From Coccinella septempunctata (lineage: Eukaryota; Arthropoda; Insecta; Coleoptera; Coccinellidae): a stretch of 64,000 bases of DNA. The position numbers and the translations under genes were made by a program. Positions 34,201-45,917 of the stretch are shown in pieces (within the stretch, counting starts at the first letter, position 1; every line of letters starts with the position of its first letter). Below the pieces are notes generated by a model that was not told where the DNA came from, ran no database searches, and saw only the letters and a list, made by a program, of their open reading frames with translations. Location: NCBI RefSeq assembly GCF_907165205.1, contig NC_058195.1, positions 12,400,001 to 12,464,000 on the forward strand. Direction: 5' to 3'.

Positions 34201-36961
34201 TCTGTATTGAAGAAAACCGTTGAAAGTGGATAACATATGCATGCATAATTCTGATAAGAATAATTATTATTGAGAACACCTTCAGTTGTATAATAAATTT
34301 GAGATTTCCATAATGTGCGTTAATTTTTTTGCGCAGTGTAGATGAATCATGAGTTCGCAGTCATTGTATAGTAGATTTTAGTACACTGAATGACCAAATT
34401 CAATTTATTTGTGGCTATCTATTAGTAAAAAAATGAACTCACACCACTGGTTGATTTTGGAACAGAAAGGCGTTGGCTTCAATCCGGAATAATTGACTTT
34501 TGATGGGGGACATTCGACTAAAAACTTATCTATGAGACGTTCTTCCGAGAGACATCTGCGGTGTGTTTCACTATTACACTGGTAACACTGCAATGCCATT
34601 CCTGAAAATTAAAATGGATCATTTATTCCCTCAATGATGAGATGAACACTTGAAAATTGAGAAGGGTAAAATATTACTTTTGCGTATTATTCTATAGCAA
34701 GGCAAGAGATTCCAAAAATCGATTAAAAATGCGCTGACAACTTCAAATAAGTATTTTCCTCTACCTACACTGCTTCAAACTATAAATTTTTTTATTGGGC
34801 AGCGAAGCAGCATTTCAATTAGAACTCTTTACTGTCACTACTTTACTCAGAAAAATAAAGCTCTCATCACACATATACAGGGTGAGTCTTTGACTGGTAC
34901 CTCAGTAGATTCTTGAGGTCAAAAGAAACACTTTTTCCTATACCATTTTTTCCGATTCGGCCCTGATAAAAAGATATAGCCATTTTATTTTATAATGAGC
35001 CGTGCCACTCTTGGAGAAACAAAATTACCTTCAGAATCACTAGCTAAATCTGTGACACTACACATCTGTTGATCTTTTGAACAGAGTTGTATTCAGCCAA
35101 AGTACCCAATTTTCCGAATATCACAGATATTTTTCATTGTCGAAGATCGAATTACTCGAAAACGGTCCATTAATCGAGAAAATATGAAGAATACTTTTAT
35201 TTTACAAAACGCGCAAATATTCATTGTTGGTTAGCTTCAAACTTAGTTTCAACAGTTGGGTTCTTTGAATTGTTGGTATTTTTATGGCACCTTATGGTCA
35301 TAATGAGAAAACTGGAAGACGTGGGTGATATCATGTGTTGGAAAAGGATTCATCCAATAAATGAAAAACTATATTCCGAAAGTCGTTTCATTCGATAAAA
35401 CCGTTTGTGAGAACTAAAAATAACATTTTTTATGGTTTTTCAACAGCCTGTATCTTTTACACCGAGTGGATTCGTAAAAAACGATATAGGAAAATTTTTT
35501 TTCTTTTGGCCCCAAGAATCTACTGTTAAAATATGGTATGTTTACGAGTCAAACAATCACCTTGTACGTTACTCGTCGAACAGGACTGCACAAGAGACAG
35601 AGAGGGGCGGTAATGTTTGGCCGCGATTACCAGTTACCACGTTCACCAGATTTAAATCCCATGGAATATTTGTGATATACAATGGGGAGGGCAGTATACA
35701 CTTTGCACAATTCTGGTCTGGTCAGAGACAAGTTTCTGGCCTGCAATCGAATTACAATAGAACTCGAACATCTGGGCCAATAGGCATCGTCTCTGGGAAT
35801 ACCGATAGTATTGTTCGGGAATATCGGAACTACCCCCTGGTACAATAAATCTTCAACGTTCAAGTTACTTGGAAGGAGGTACCACACCCACTACCCACAA
35901 GCACAGCCCTCTTAACACACTGTGCAAAGATTATAATCTCTGACACAGTGTTTAAATTTTACATCTTATGCACTTCTAGACTAGAGCATGGATGTCTGCA
36001 GGAGCGTACTCAGGTTCGGTGTAGCAGTAACCTATTAATTTTTTAACGCTTTGAATGTCGATGAAATATCTTGCAAATGATGTTATCGTTTCATTCTTGG
36101 TGTAAGTTTACTAATTCACAATTTAATTGTTGTAAAATTATGAATTTACAGGAAGTTTCATAAACATTTTGCGAACAAGTTCTGGATATTGTTCTCCGCG
36201 TTATCAGGATGAGTCAGAAAAAGGTCCTTTAAGTAGGTCCTTATCTGATGGAAACGCTTCGAAGAGGCTTGAGATATCTGAACGAGCTTTAGTAAAAAAA
36301 GGTACCTCATTAAGGTGGTCATTTGACGTCGAATACTGTCTTCTTCAGCAACTACAGTGACGTGTATGCGTACTCGTATTGACAGTGACAGTGGCTTTTT
36401 CACAACTTGAATTCATTTCTACACGGTTCTAATTCAATTGAGAACAAAAAAGACTCTCTGCGTTTTTTCTCTAGAATGCAGAATGCAAATTGAAAACCAT
36501 TTGTTATTAAAAAAAAACTCGAAAAGAGCAATCGAACAATGCATTTTATTACATCAGAAAGATTTTAGAATTATATACAAGAATTCTAGCCTCCAGCTAG
36601 GAAACGTTTCGAAAATATCGAGGAAATTTGTTATTTATTTTGAAAACATGTAACCCCTGTACCTTGAAAACCAAATATGTACTTCGGAAATTAATATCCT
36701 GAATTTGTTCGCATCAAGTTTTATGGATTATTCCATTCATAAGCTAAAATGATGGAGATAGCACAATAAATCCTACTACTTATTCATTAAGGTCATGTTT
36801 ACTGTGATAACTGAAAGTAGTATGGGACTTTTAGTACGGAAAAATTTCTAATAGTCTTGATATCCATTGGAGGAAGTATGAATTTTTTTATAAAATTTGA
36901 ATTATCACTTACCAACTATGAAATAATGAACTAAAATGATAATGAATGAGAAATATTTCAT
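31248..36961 (-). CDS. Ly6/QVR-type three-finger protein (139 aa)
   Basis: Exons 36913-36961, 34443-34601 and 31248-31459 join in frame through phase-1 introns. The donors are GTAAGT and GTGAGT and the acceptors TTTTCAG and TTGCAG. The leader begins MKYFSFIIILVHYFIV. The mature part opens with LQCYQCNSE, has ten cysteines split five and five between exons 2 and 3, closes with CLCGTDGCN and ends in a hydrophobic tail suited to GPI anchoring. The donor of exon 2 could be read one or two bases earlier, but only 34443 keeps the phase. Intron 2 contains a MULE-like element, a Tc1 deletion derivative and a small MITE. Intron 1 holds a foldback and a transposase scrap. It lies head to head with the plus-strand Ly6 gene that starts at 39657. 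The molecular partner is unknown. Confidence 0.9.
31571..31735. repeat. Hairpin MITE (165 bp) with TAATA duplications
   Basis: Arms of about 50 bp are nearly perfect inverse copies: GGTTTGTTCGTAGAGTGG opposite CCACTCTACGAACAAACC, continuing through 'ctgtacagagcaagcg'. TAATA flanks both sides (31566-31570 and 31736-31740). A small secondary stem (aaagatatt/aatatcttt) lies in the loop. It sits in intron 2 of the minus-strand Ly6 gene. The five-base duplication does not identify a superfamily with certainty. Confidence 0.8.
31980..33746. mobile_element. MULE-like element (1.77 kb), 11-bp flanking repeats
   Basis: The termini are CCAGCGAGCACAAACATC and the inverse GATGTTTTTGTGCTCGCTGG, with tandem 'gatgttt' motifs just inside. 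The flanks GAAGGTATAAC (31969-31979) and GAAGGTGTAAC (33747-33757) match at 10 of 11 positions, a duplication length typical of Mutator-like elements. No transposase is recognised. The interior has a TTTTATTTTGTAG acceptor-like site near 32990 followed by an open frame (FELYAKDWFRHIRQ, then RRRDDKMKGK and a stop at 33103-33105). This resembles a captured terminal exon, but I cannot assign it. Confidence 0.65.
33786..34338 (-). mobile_element. Internally deleted Tc1-like element (553 bp)
   Basis: Both ends match the element at 6360-7900 (CATTGCGCAAAAAAATT and its inverse) and TA flanks at 33784-33785 and 34339-34340. The interior is colinear with that element but lacks about 950 bp of the transposase region, joining 'gatctggacttcttgc' directly to 'aacatctgtatt'. 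A second small gap removes bases near 'ccttgcgt'. It cannot encode transposase and would depend on a full copy to move. Confidence 0.92.
34878..35564. repeat. Foldback MITE, 'GAGTCTTTGACTCGTAC' family, copy 2
   Basis: Begins 'cagggtgagtctttgactgg' and ends with the inverse 'gagtcaaacaatcaccttg', with TA flanks. The interior aligns with the copies at 9448, 60134 and 62119, for example 'gatttttgaacagagttgta' with small changes. It lies in intron 1 of the minus-strand Ly6 gene. Confidence 0.8.
35570..35900 (+). pseudogene. Scrap of a Tc1/mariner transposase C-terminus
   Basis: Conceptual translation around 35640-35675 gives RSPDLNPMEYL followed by a stop. This is the catalytic-glutamate motif of Tc1/mariner transposases. 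Weaker similarity to the final helix region follows in shifting frames. Several stops and frame changes show it is long dead. It adjoins the right end of the foldback at 34878-35564, and whether the two are related is unknown. Confidence 0.5.
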
Positions 36962-37376
36962 TCCTCATCAGTGTAAATACATTCGAGGCCATTTTCTCTT
37001 ACTACTCATAAAATTCAATAATATATAATACTTAAGAAAATTGACGGGCGTGTCAACATAACAGATATCCATTATACAAACCAAAAACTATTGTTAGATT
37101 ATTGAATTCATGATGAAATTCTATGAAATATTCGGAGGGCCAAAAAAATCCAGCCACCAAAAATTCCATACATTTTCTGAAGTTGCAATGAAGTATTGAA
37201 AAGCTTTTAGTTAGTAGATTTCGATGTACTTATTCCGACACCATTTTAGAAAAATGGCGCCTCAAAATAGATTGTTATTTGAAATTATCCACTTGCCAGT
37301 GCCCCCCAAACTCAGTCTTGATATCAGATGCGCCACTGATTCTGAATTGTACACCCTATATAATATCAATAATATA

Positions 37377-38282
37377 CCGGTGGATTCGGGTGACTTGGGA
37401 TAGTCCTGTCACTTGGGACAATTACCCCCCTTGCAGATTTCTTTGTTTCTTACCATTTATGAGTGAAGAGACAAACTTATAAGATTGTGTAGCGTCTTTT
37501 CGGTTAGTTTAAAAATTAATTCTTGTTGAGTTTGCCGTGACAAGAGCGTTTGGATTGACAGGAAAAATTAACGAATTCAGGAGAGTAAAAGCGCGTTTTT
37601 TTATGGCCCTTATACTTTCTAGTGTCCTGTACACGTGTTTCACTTTGTGCATGTGTAATTTTTTTTTCTGAATACGTGGGATATTGGGATATTAGATATG
37701 TCATGAAACAAGGTTGTTTACAAATCAAACGGCAACACGGATCTCATTCATTTATTTTGTTGTTTCATAGGATGACTTGGGACAATGCCGAACAGATACA
37801 AGCGGCGCATTGGCAGCAGGAAATATGCCGATTTTTCGCAGGATATTATTACTTATTTCCACAAAAAAATCACCAAAGATTGAAAGAAATCAAAGTTCCC
37901 TTGTTTTGTTTAATTTCTTACCATTTGAGTTGCAATATATTTACTTTCGCTGTAATAGGGGTTTATCATTTAGTTCCCTTACCGAGTTTCAACTTTATAA
38001 TCACAAATTCTAATTTTTCAAAACTATACACCGTCCCAAGTCCCTTATTTCATTTGAGAGTTGAGAAATCAATAGCTTTTAACTTGTGTCCCAAGCCTCC
38101 CAAATCGATGGGTGACATGGGACAAGTATATTTTATTTTTTTCAAAATTTATATCCGAATTCTGAAGCATGATGTATATACTAATCAATAGTCGAACCTC
38201 TTTTTCAGATAAAAATAGGTCACCGTTTTGAAAATGAGACAAGTTAAATTCAACAATCGTCCCAAATCACCCGAATCTACGG
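37377..38282 (+). mobile_element. 'ACTTGGGAC' element, copy 3 (906 bp)
   Basis: The ends are CCGGTGGATTCGGGTGACTT and the inverse of the right end AATCACCCGAATCTACGG, with TA at 37375-37376 and 38283-38284. It is colinear with copy 2 over its full length. The open frame at 37622-38191 spans much of the element but is interrupted in copy 2 and has no recognised domain. It lies between the two head-to-head Ly6 genes. Confidence 0.88.
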
Positions 38283-38401
38283 TACAGTGTTTTCAAGTTA
38301 TCATTTGCCAAATTTCACAGAGTGATTCTACAAATAATTCGCAATAAAAAAGTTCCTATAAACTATAGAGTATGGTCCAATTACAATCTGCGGTTGTAAA
38401 G

Positions 38402-38443
38402 TTATTCAAGATTCTGATATTTTAAATATCAGAATCTTGAATA
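38402..38443. repeat. Perfect 18-bp-arm inverted repeat
   Basis: The arms 'ttattcaagattctgata' and 'tatcagaatcttgaataa' pair without mismatch around a 7-base centre. It lies about 120 bp beyond the right end of ACTTGGGAC copy 3. Function is unknown; it may be the remnant of a tiny MITE. Confidence 0.7.
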
Positions 38444-38859
38444 ATATTTTGTAACGTTCCACAATTTTCCTCTCAATTGAGTTGAAAACTCAATCTAGCA
38501 ATTCGCATAAGTTAGCAATATGATATGTACAAAAGGAACTAGGTATACTCTCTTTTCGCAATAACATCATCATACAAATGGGAAAAAACTGGACAGTCTT
38601 AATTAAGTAACTGGATTTGTGTTGGTCAAGTCATACCTCACCTTAATCTTTCCTTTGGAATATTCAATGCAATTGAATAATTGTCGACATCCGTTTTAGT
38701 AATTCATGTGGGTTTAGTCACATTTATCAAAACTTGATGAAGGATACGTATAATTCAATTTGGAACATAAAAGTGTCCAACAAAAGAGAATCTGGTCAAA
38801 TAATTCCGTAAATAATGGACCATATCTGAATATTTGATTGATGTGGCCGATATATACTT

Positions 38860-39000
38860 GATGAAAATCCATAATTGAACATGAAACAGACTATATGGTT
38901 TTCACAAAAATGAGTTTTTAAACCACGATACGTGTTTCGCTATCACAATACAGCAACTTCAGGTGATAGAGGAGAACTCAGTTTGTTGAGAATCATATAA
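38860..39000. repeat. Dispersed repeat with 'ACGTGTTTCGCTATCAC' core
   Basis: Blocks 'gatgaaaatccataattgaa' and 'gagtttttaaaccacgatac' recur in the window. The first is found in inverse near 41080-41100, the second near 16870-16915, and related text lies near 41290-41400 and 51815-51870. 'acctgaagatgctattgtga', its usual companion, lies near 41010. The copies are too broken for ends to be fixed. Confidence 0.55.
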
Positions 39001-39656
39001 TCCGTTTTATGTTAATAATGGACCATCAAATTGCCAATATAGGTGTTATTAGAGTGGCCCTTTTTTATTCTTTCAGTGAATTAAATGGGCAGTTTGAATT
39101 TCATAGAGAAGCTAGGAGGAAATAAGATATAGCCTAAATATTTGCATAATTCAGAAACGCCTTTTAACTCCATCAAGATCGAGTATTATTTGCTTTTTGA
39201 CACCTCATTATTAAAAAAAGAGTTCAGCAGGTGTCCTTGAACATTTTTCTCCAACTTTTGTATGTAGTTTCCAAGATGCTTTCAGTGAGCTTGAAGATGG
39301 TGAATCAAGAATCCAATATTCAAAGAAAAAACAACGGTATTCAAAAAAGGTCGGGAATAGATCCAAAAGGAAATCTCACGGACTTTTGGTCACGAGACAA
39401 AACGATACTAGGACCATTTTATTATATCTTTAATATACTATATCCTCCTATCATGCCCCAATTTTACAATTAGGCACCATTTCAGCGCCCCATGCCGAAT
39501 TCCAAATGATCTCCTATCTCAACTCCTTACCTCATCTGCGCAAGATCCTGCCTCCAATTGCCCAGTGCCTGCTTGATATCGTACAGTGAAACCCTGCGGC
39601 TCAAAATTTGACTCGTATTTTGGCACATTGTCCGTATTGAAGTTCATTTCACGATA

Positions 39657-42600
39657 ATGAAATACTTACACCATTACATCAGTGTGCTTGTTACCCTTTT
39701 TGTGTGTTTCGAACAAAGTGAGTATATTTGCTATGTTCTTTCGTTTTTCAGTTTTTTCTGAGGCATTTGGGGCATTGCCAACCGAAAGGTTTCACTGACG
39801 AGTTCTCATAAAAGTTTCAGGTGAAATTGATCACCAGATCAATTTTTTTCGGATTATTCTTGCAATTATTTTACAAGTTTGCTGATGTTTGTTTCAACAT
39901 AGCAGGGTCCTTCATGTTGCGCACCCTTTTGCGTTTGGAGGGTTGGATCAATATTTTCCATTCCAAGGGGTCGAATAGGTAGTGTTCAATGAGTTGTGGA
40001 CCTCATTATTCGTTGATCCTATTCAATCCGATTTGAATGACTTGCCAAAACAGATTAAACGTAGGTATCAGTTAACTGATACGTTTTAATAAATAACTGC
40101 ATTCATGCTGCAATCAATGATGTGATTCCTCGCAATTCATTACTGGGAAAGAAGGAACAATATTCTTTTTGTTAATTTCATATAAAGAAACATTATTTTG
40201 ATTGAGTACAATTAATCGAAGAAAGGTCATCTTTAGAAGTTGGCAGATAATAAATTATAACTAGTATCTTCGAGTATACTCAAGGCTAGTATAGCCCCAT
40301 TTAGTAATCATAATAATGATGACCTAATTCAGTACAGGGTAGTTTTGGTTAAACCTACCATTATTATTATTATCATAAAAATTGCTGTCAAGTTTGTATT
40401 TATTATACATCTATTATAATTGATTGAAATGCTTCAGTAATCAGTTGTGGAAATTCTTTTTCCATTTCAAATTTATGGTGATTTAAATGGCAGGGGTAGT
40501 TGCCCCCCCCCTTGTGACCCTCTGGTGACGCCAATGGCATTTTCAATTGGAATAAGAGAAAATTTGAAGAACATTCGTATTACATTTGAATAACAACTTC
40601 CTTGTTTTATTGATTGGAAAATCTTGTTGGATATTTTGTTTCTGTTTTGACTTCTATTCTATTATTACTTCCCCTGAAAGATACTCTGAGAAACGTCCAG
40701 TGTTGGTCCAGGAGGATATTTAATCGATTTTATCTGATTCAGAATCAGAAGTGACTTCATGAAGTCACTTCAGATTTTGTTATGAAAATAACAGGACAAG
40801 GTTAGAAATAAGCTGATGATGACAAGTCGAAGACGAAACGTCGGATTTGAAAAAATTATGTCGACATTGGTTGCAGCCGTTAAACTGATTGTGTAATTAT
40901 CTTTCAGTTTCTCCTAACTTGTCCCTATTCATAATAGATATATGACTAATTTTGAGAAATTTAAGGGGACCTGAACAATTTAGGAAAACAGTTTACCTTC
41001 ACACACCTGAAGATGCTATTGTGACAGCGAATGAATGAATGAATTTTCGTAAAAAACGTATAATATGTTTTGAGTTCAATTATGGATTTTCATCAAGTAT
41101 TGGCCACATCAATCCTATAAACAACATTTAACTACGCTATCTTTTCAAAGAAAAAGAGTTCTGTAAAAGTGTACAGTACTCCAATTACTCCGGAATTATT
41201 GTTTCTATTAATATTTACGCTATCTTTGACTGTCATGAATGAATAAAATATACCTACCTATTGAATTGATGTGACTGATGCACCTACTGAAAATCCATAA
41301 TAAAGCTACGAAACTGAATTATGTATATGATTTTCACCAACATGAGATATTCTATCACGATAAGTGTTTCGCTATCAGAGTTGGGTAGACCGGTAGACGT
41401 AAACTTTGCCTTCACCTATACCTGAAGATGCTACTGTGATGAAGAAACACGTGGAGCCTACTATGACTACGTCGAAATAATGTGCTTTTTTTACAGGTAT
41501 CGCACTTAAATGTTACGAATGTAACAGTGCAACAGATAAAAGATGTCTAGGTGACGAAAATAACAAATTATCAGACGATTTGAAAATTACTTGCTTGGAT
41601 AAATCGCCACATGGAGATCATCCATACGTTTTGTGCAGGAAGATAAAGCAAGTAATAGATTTTGAAGTGAATGGCTGTAAGTATACAATATTCGATTTCA
41701 ATAATTTTCGAAAACAAATGGATGTGTTTTTTATTAATGTCGAAGAAAAGTCTTCTTGTTTGTATTTTCATTCGATAACATCACTTAGGACTGATAACAT
41801 GAAGCCGAATGAGCTTTTTCATCACTTATAACTGCATGAATTGAAAGATAAATGGGATATCACACTTTAGTTCTCATCGAGTTTTGATATAAAATATCTT
41901 TGTTAATTTTGTTAAGAATAAACTCCGAAGAATAGTGACTCAGCCAAATGGCACAAATTCCCTATTTCCGTTATTATGGTGCGTAGTGCATACATGGTGA
42001 TTTGCCATGGTGATTTGCCATGGTGATTTGCCATGGTGATTTGCCATGGTGATTTGCCTTAGTGATTTTTACCAATATTTTGCCATCGCTAAAAATTTTT
42101 CTGTTGGTGAAAGTACCTAATACTAAGTTACTTCATTTGATGAAACTATAGATATGTATTATAGTAGAGCCTGCAAATTGCAAATAGGTGAGACAATATA
42201 AAGAGTCTTTTTGCCGAAATGCATACTACTTCTTTTCGTCGACTCCAACATAGGTAATATTATGAAAGTATGTACTCTCCCGTTTGCTGGCCCCAGCTAC
42301 GTCGCCGTAGTTGCTAATTCCTACAACTCTGGATATTTCTGGAGATTACTCGTATCCATATCGTTATCACTAAATCCATTCTTGATTATTATGAAAACCA
42401 CGTTCTTAGTTCTTAGTGGATAATAACTGTTGTTATGAACAAATTCATGGCACTCAACAATCTATTTTTTTTAGTGAAACCCGACAGTCGAATCATCAGG
42501 ACATGCGGATGGGACACATCTTCCTACCAAAACAGATGCTACCACAGGTCAGGATTTGGAGGTAGACAGGAGGTCTGCGCATGCGAAGGTGACGGATGTA

Positions 42601-42674
42601 ATGGTAGTTCGACGATATACTCTTCGGCAACTTTGTTGGGATCACTCCTTATCTTTCTTAGAATATACCTATAA
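39657..42674 (+). CDS. Ly6/QVR-type three-finger protein (146 aa)
   Basis: Exons 39657-39717, 41497-41676 and 42475-42674 join in frame through phase-1 introns with GTGAGT and GTAAGT donors and TTTACAG and TTTTAG acceptors. The leader begins MKYLHHYISVLVTLFVCF. The mature protein opens with LKCYECNSA, has ten cysteines divided five and five between exons 2 and 3, closes with CACEGDGCN and ends in a hydrophobic stretch (ATLLGSLLIFLRIYL) that suggests GPI processing near the preceding serines. It is the only plus-strand member of the cluster and faces the gene at 31248-36961. Intron 2 contains a 13-bp tandem repeat. The role is probably at the cell surface, and the ligand or channel partner is unknown. 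Confidence 0.91.
40740..40775. repeat. Two overlapping perfect palindromes
   Basis: 'tgattcagaatca' and, immediately after, 'aagtgacttcatgaagtcactt' are self-complementary. They lie in intron 1 of the plus-strand Ly6 gene, about 60 bp before a block ('gacaagtcgaagacgaaacg') that looks like dispersed repeat sequence. They are probably transposon ends, and no function is shown. Confidence 0.5.
41993..42070. repeat. 13-bp minisatellite, five full units
   Basis: The unit CATGGTGATTTGC repeats five times without change from 41993 to 42057 and then decays (one 'cttagtgattt' unit). It lies in intron 2 of the plus-strand Ly6 gene. The unbroken identity points to recent slippage or unequal exchange, so length variation between individuals is likely. 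Confidence 0.95.
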
Positions 42675-45600
42675 TCTGATTGTTGAAGTTTACTGTTAAA
42701 GTTAAAGAATGGACTAACACAGCCATGTTTTTTACGTTCAAATCAACCAAATTTTTGAATGACATGTCGATAAGGTTTTATCTTGGAACTATTATTTTTA
42801 ATAGGGATTCCATTGTTAACATACACTTTACGTTCGATATTTGATGAGAAATAAGTTTCGTTTCAGCGTTTTTCGAATCTCAGTCACAATCGACCAAATC
42901 TGGTTCATCAAAGAAGCGCTTGAATATAAGTATTAGTGATCTTTCAACACTGGATGGTTGTGATTGAGGCTATTAATTAAAATCTAGAATAATAACACCT
43001 TCATTTTATTTCAGTAGATTTCGAAAGAGAATGAGATCATTTGAAATGCTCGTAATTTTCTGCTAAATATAAAAGTCACTCAGATAGGATTAGTAAGCTA
43101 GCATAATCAGAATAGAAAAACTCTTCTTTCGGTTCCACCTTCAACCACTGAAATGCAACAAATTCCTAGGACAAAATGAGTCTTCCCGAAAGTTTAATAT
43201 AATGTAGCTACCATTTCCTGAAAACTGACAGATTTTTCTATATGTTCAAATTGCTCAAGATTGAAAACAGATGATATAGAAGGCTCAACTAGATAAGCTT
43301 CACACTCGAGCATTATTTTAACGGCAATAATTTGAATTGTTTATAGATGTTATCGATGGTTTATTTCAATTGAATTCTATGCATTTACTGCCATAGTTTC
43401 TAGGTAGAGCTTCCTGGATGAGTTTGGAATAATATCATAAGGGTAGAACGATCAGTTCTTATAAGATTTGAAAATATATAAAAGTGTTTAGTTGAGATCT
43501 GTTTTATTCCAGAACCCCCTATGCAAGTTTCAGAATAGTGTAAACAACAAAAAATCCACTCTAAAAATTATTTTCTAAAATAGAGATCAAGTTGAAAATT
43601 ATAATGCACTTTCGCCTATATCTAAGAAAGTAACCAATCTAATTGGCAGATTTGATTCACGTGATCAGCATTTTCCACTAGATCGGTTTTTCTCTTAGGA
43701 CAGCTGCATAACCCCACCATTAGAATACAAAATACAACTCCAGAAAGTGTTTTAACTGTTAGTGTTCACTGCAGAACAAGCGAACACAGAACAAAAATTG
43801 ATTAACAATTCTTCATCAATAAGTCCAACCAAATCAATTGAAACCGTTTTCGGCTTAAAATTCGATAATTTGAGACATTTGGTCAAAATGATGACGTTAT
43901 CGTTTCTAGGGAAACGCGCGTAAAACAAATATTAGGCTGCTGAATTTGTTGAAAAATTTTCATGAATTATATTGCCTAAAATTGAATCCAACAAAATATT
44001 TGATGAAAAGGATCTTCATCTTCATGTTATCCAGGTCGACCAAAATATCTATGCCCCGTTTCACAAAGCTTGATGACAAAATGAATTCCAACAAAGTTAA
44101 ACAGCAATTGAAACATTACGAATTTCGTAATGTTTTAACGTAAACTTTTTGAAATTCTACACGCCTTACATATGCCTTACTGCGCAAGCTTTCGCTATAC
44201 CATAGATCATCAATGATCTGACGTCACAGAGAATTGTAATCATGGTGTATAATCACAGAAACCCAAAATTAATTCGAATCGTGCTGTCAAAACCAATATT
44301 ACATAAACGTTGTTTCATTGTTACGTTAACGTTATTAATAAGTACAAAATTTTGTTGAAATGTTCCTAAGTCTTGTAGATATGTAACAATATCAATTTGA
44401 GTACGTAAGTGAACATTTCTAATGAGTAACCGAATTTCATCCATTACCTCTTGCATGTTAACTTCTGTCATAACAGTAAGATATTAATTTTTGGGATACC
44501 TTTCTTCAATGCGCATGTTCTCGAATTTGTTTCGTTTCCTATTATAAATGTGAAGACGCATGCGTTCACGATTGTATAAGAATTAAAGAATTATTCGAAC
44601 TTGTACAAGTGAATTCGAGGTTTATCAGATTCTAAACAAGTAGATAAATAGTTTTTGCGGTCAGCGATTGTAGTGAATTTTGGTTCAAGTAAAGCAGTCT
44701 ATTTCTTGTGAATTCTTTAGATGAACACGTCTTCTTTCGGTTTTTGAAATCCATTTCCGGCTGAATTTTTAGTTTTACATTCATGAGAATGTTGTAAAAT
44801 TAGCTTAAAGTCAGAGATACATTTTATTCATACAATATCAGGAATAATTTTTGTATAGATATCTGAAAAAGTCTTCTAAGACTGCCGAGCTCAAATAATA
44901 TTCCAATCGTCTGATGAAGATTTTCTTTCTTGTAACAGTGAAACTTTATTTAGGCAGGGTGTTTGGCTAAAACAAAATTATCATATTGTTTTGAAATTAT
45001 GAGATTCAATGTTTCCTTAGTAACACTTCACTCTTTTTTAAGTCAAAAATGCCAAAATGATTATATTTAAAGTTTTCTAATTCGTAAGAGAATATGTTTT
45101 TAAATTGATTACTTTGTAAGTAGAACATTTGCATTTTTCTTCGTCCATTATAGCTTGCGTTATACTTACATCCAAAAGAAATTTACATTGATTAATATTT
45201 TCTAACCTGACCATTGAACTTACCTATGATAGAATATATAGCTATGATTCATGAATTTATTGAGCCTTTTCATATGTTATATACTTGTTGCCATTATTTA
45301 ATTCAGTTGATGGACAGTTAGATCAAATATTTCACTGAATGGGCACTAAATATCCTTTGTTGAAAAGCGCGAAAAAAACCATTTGAGCCAAACCGATAGA
45401 AAATCAGGGTTCATAATAATTAATCAATAAAAAGTATACGCTACAGATACCTATCTATATTTTCATTATATTAGGTATAACTTTTTGTCAGTATCTGATA
45501 ATCCAGAATACGAAACCATAGGCATAATAAAATAGCTTCTTAAATTTGTTTATTCAGAACAACCTCGACTTTTATTATTTTTTTGACATTTTAACATCCT

Positions 45601-45917
45601 CAACTCCAATTATATTTTCATCATTCGTTATTTCCACCAAACATATAGTATGTCCTACTTGAATTAGGTTTCCGGATGAAACTGGAAGTACGGTAGCAAC
45701 AAAAAATATGTCATCATATATACGTTTTGCGTCATTGTATTTGCCTGCGAAGTTTCATAACAAACTATCATCTTTTTAGTTTCATAGATACTGATTTCGA
45801 ATAAATCAGCCGTTTTTGGGCTCGTTCTCAATAATTAAAATAACTCTAATCGAAAAAAATCTTCCAGTTTTCAAGAAATACCCCACACATTTCTTCAAAG
45901 GGAAAAATCTCCTATAA
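42675..45917. other. Intergenic region, mostly featureless
   Basis: This 3.2-kb gap separates the last Ly6 gene from the large six-exon gene. I see no coding exon. It contains a MITE copy at 43599-43732 and a 25-base perfect palindrome at 44111-44135 (arms aaacattacgaa and ttcgtaatgttt). The promoter of the large gene must lie near its right end, but no specific element is recognised. Confidence 0.5.
43599..43732. repeat. Short MITE, 'GGGACCAATC' family, copy 3
   Basis: Contains 'aagtaaccaatctaattggc', matching the core of the copies at 2046 and 10316, and ends with 'gctgcataaccccaccatta', the inverse of the shared left terminus. The left end is diverged. Confidence 0.5.

Noticed and set aside
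37622..38191. A 189-codon frame inside ACTTGGGAC copy 3, as a possible transposase
   Set aside because: No catalytic or DNA-binding motif is seen, and the frame is broken in the other two copies.
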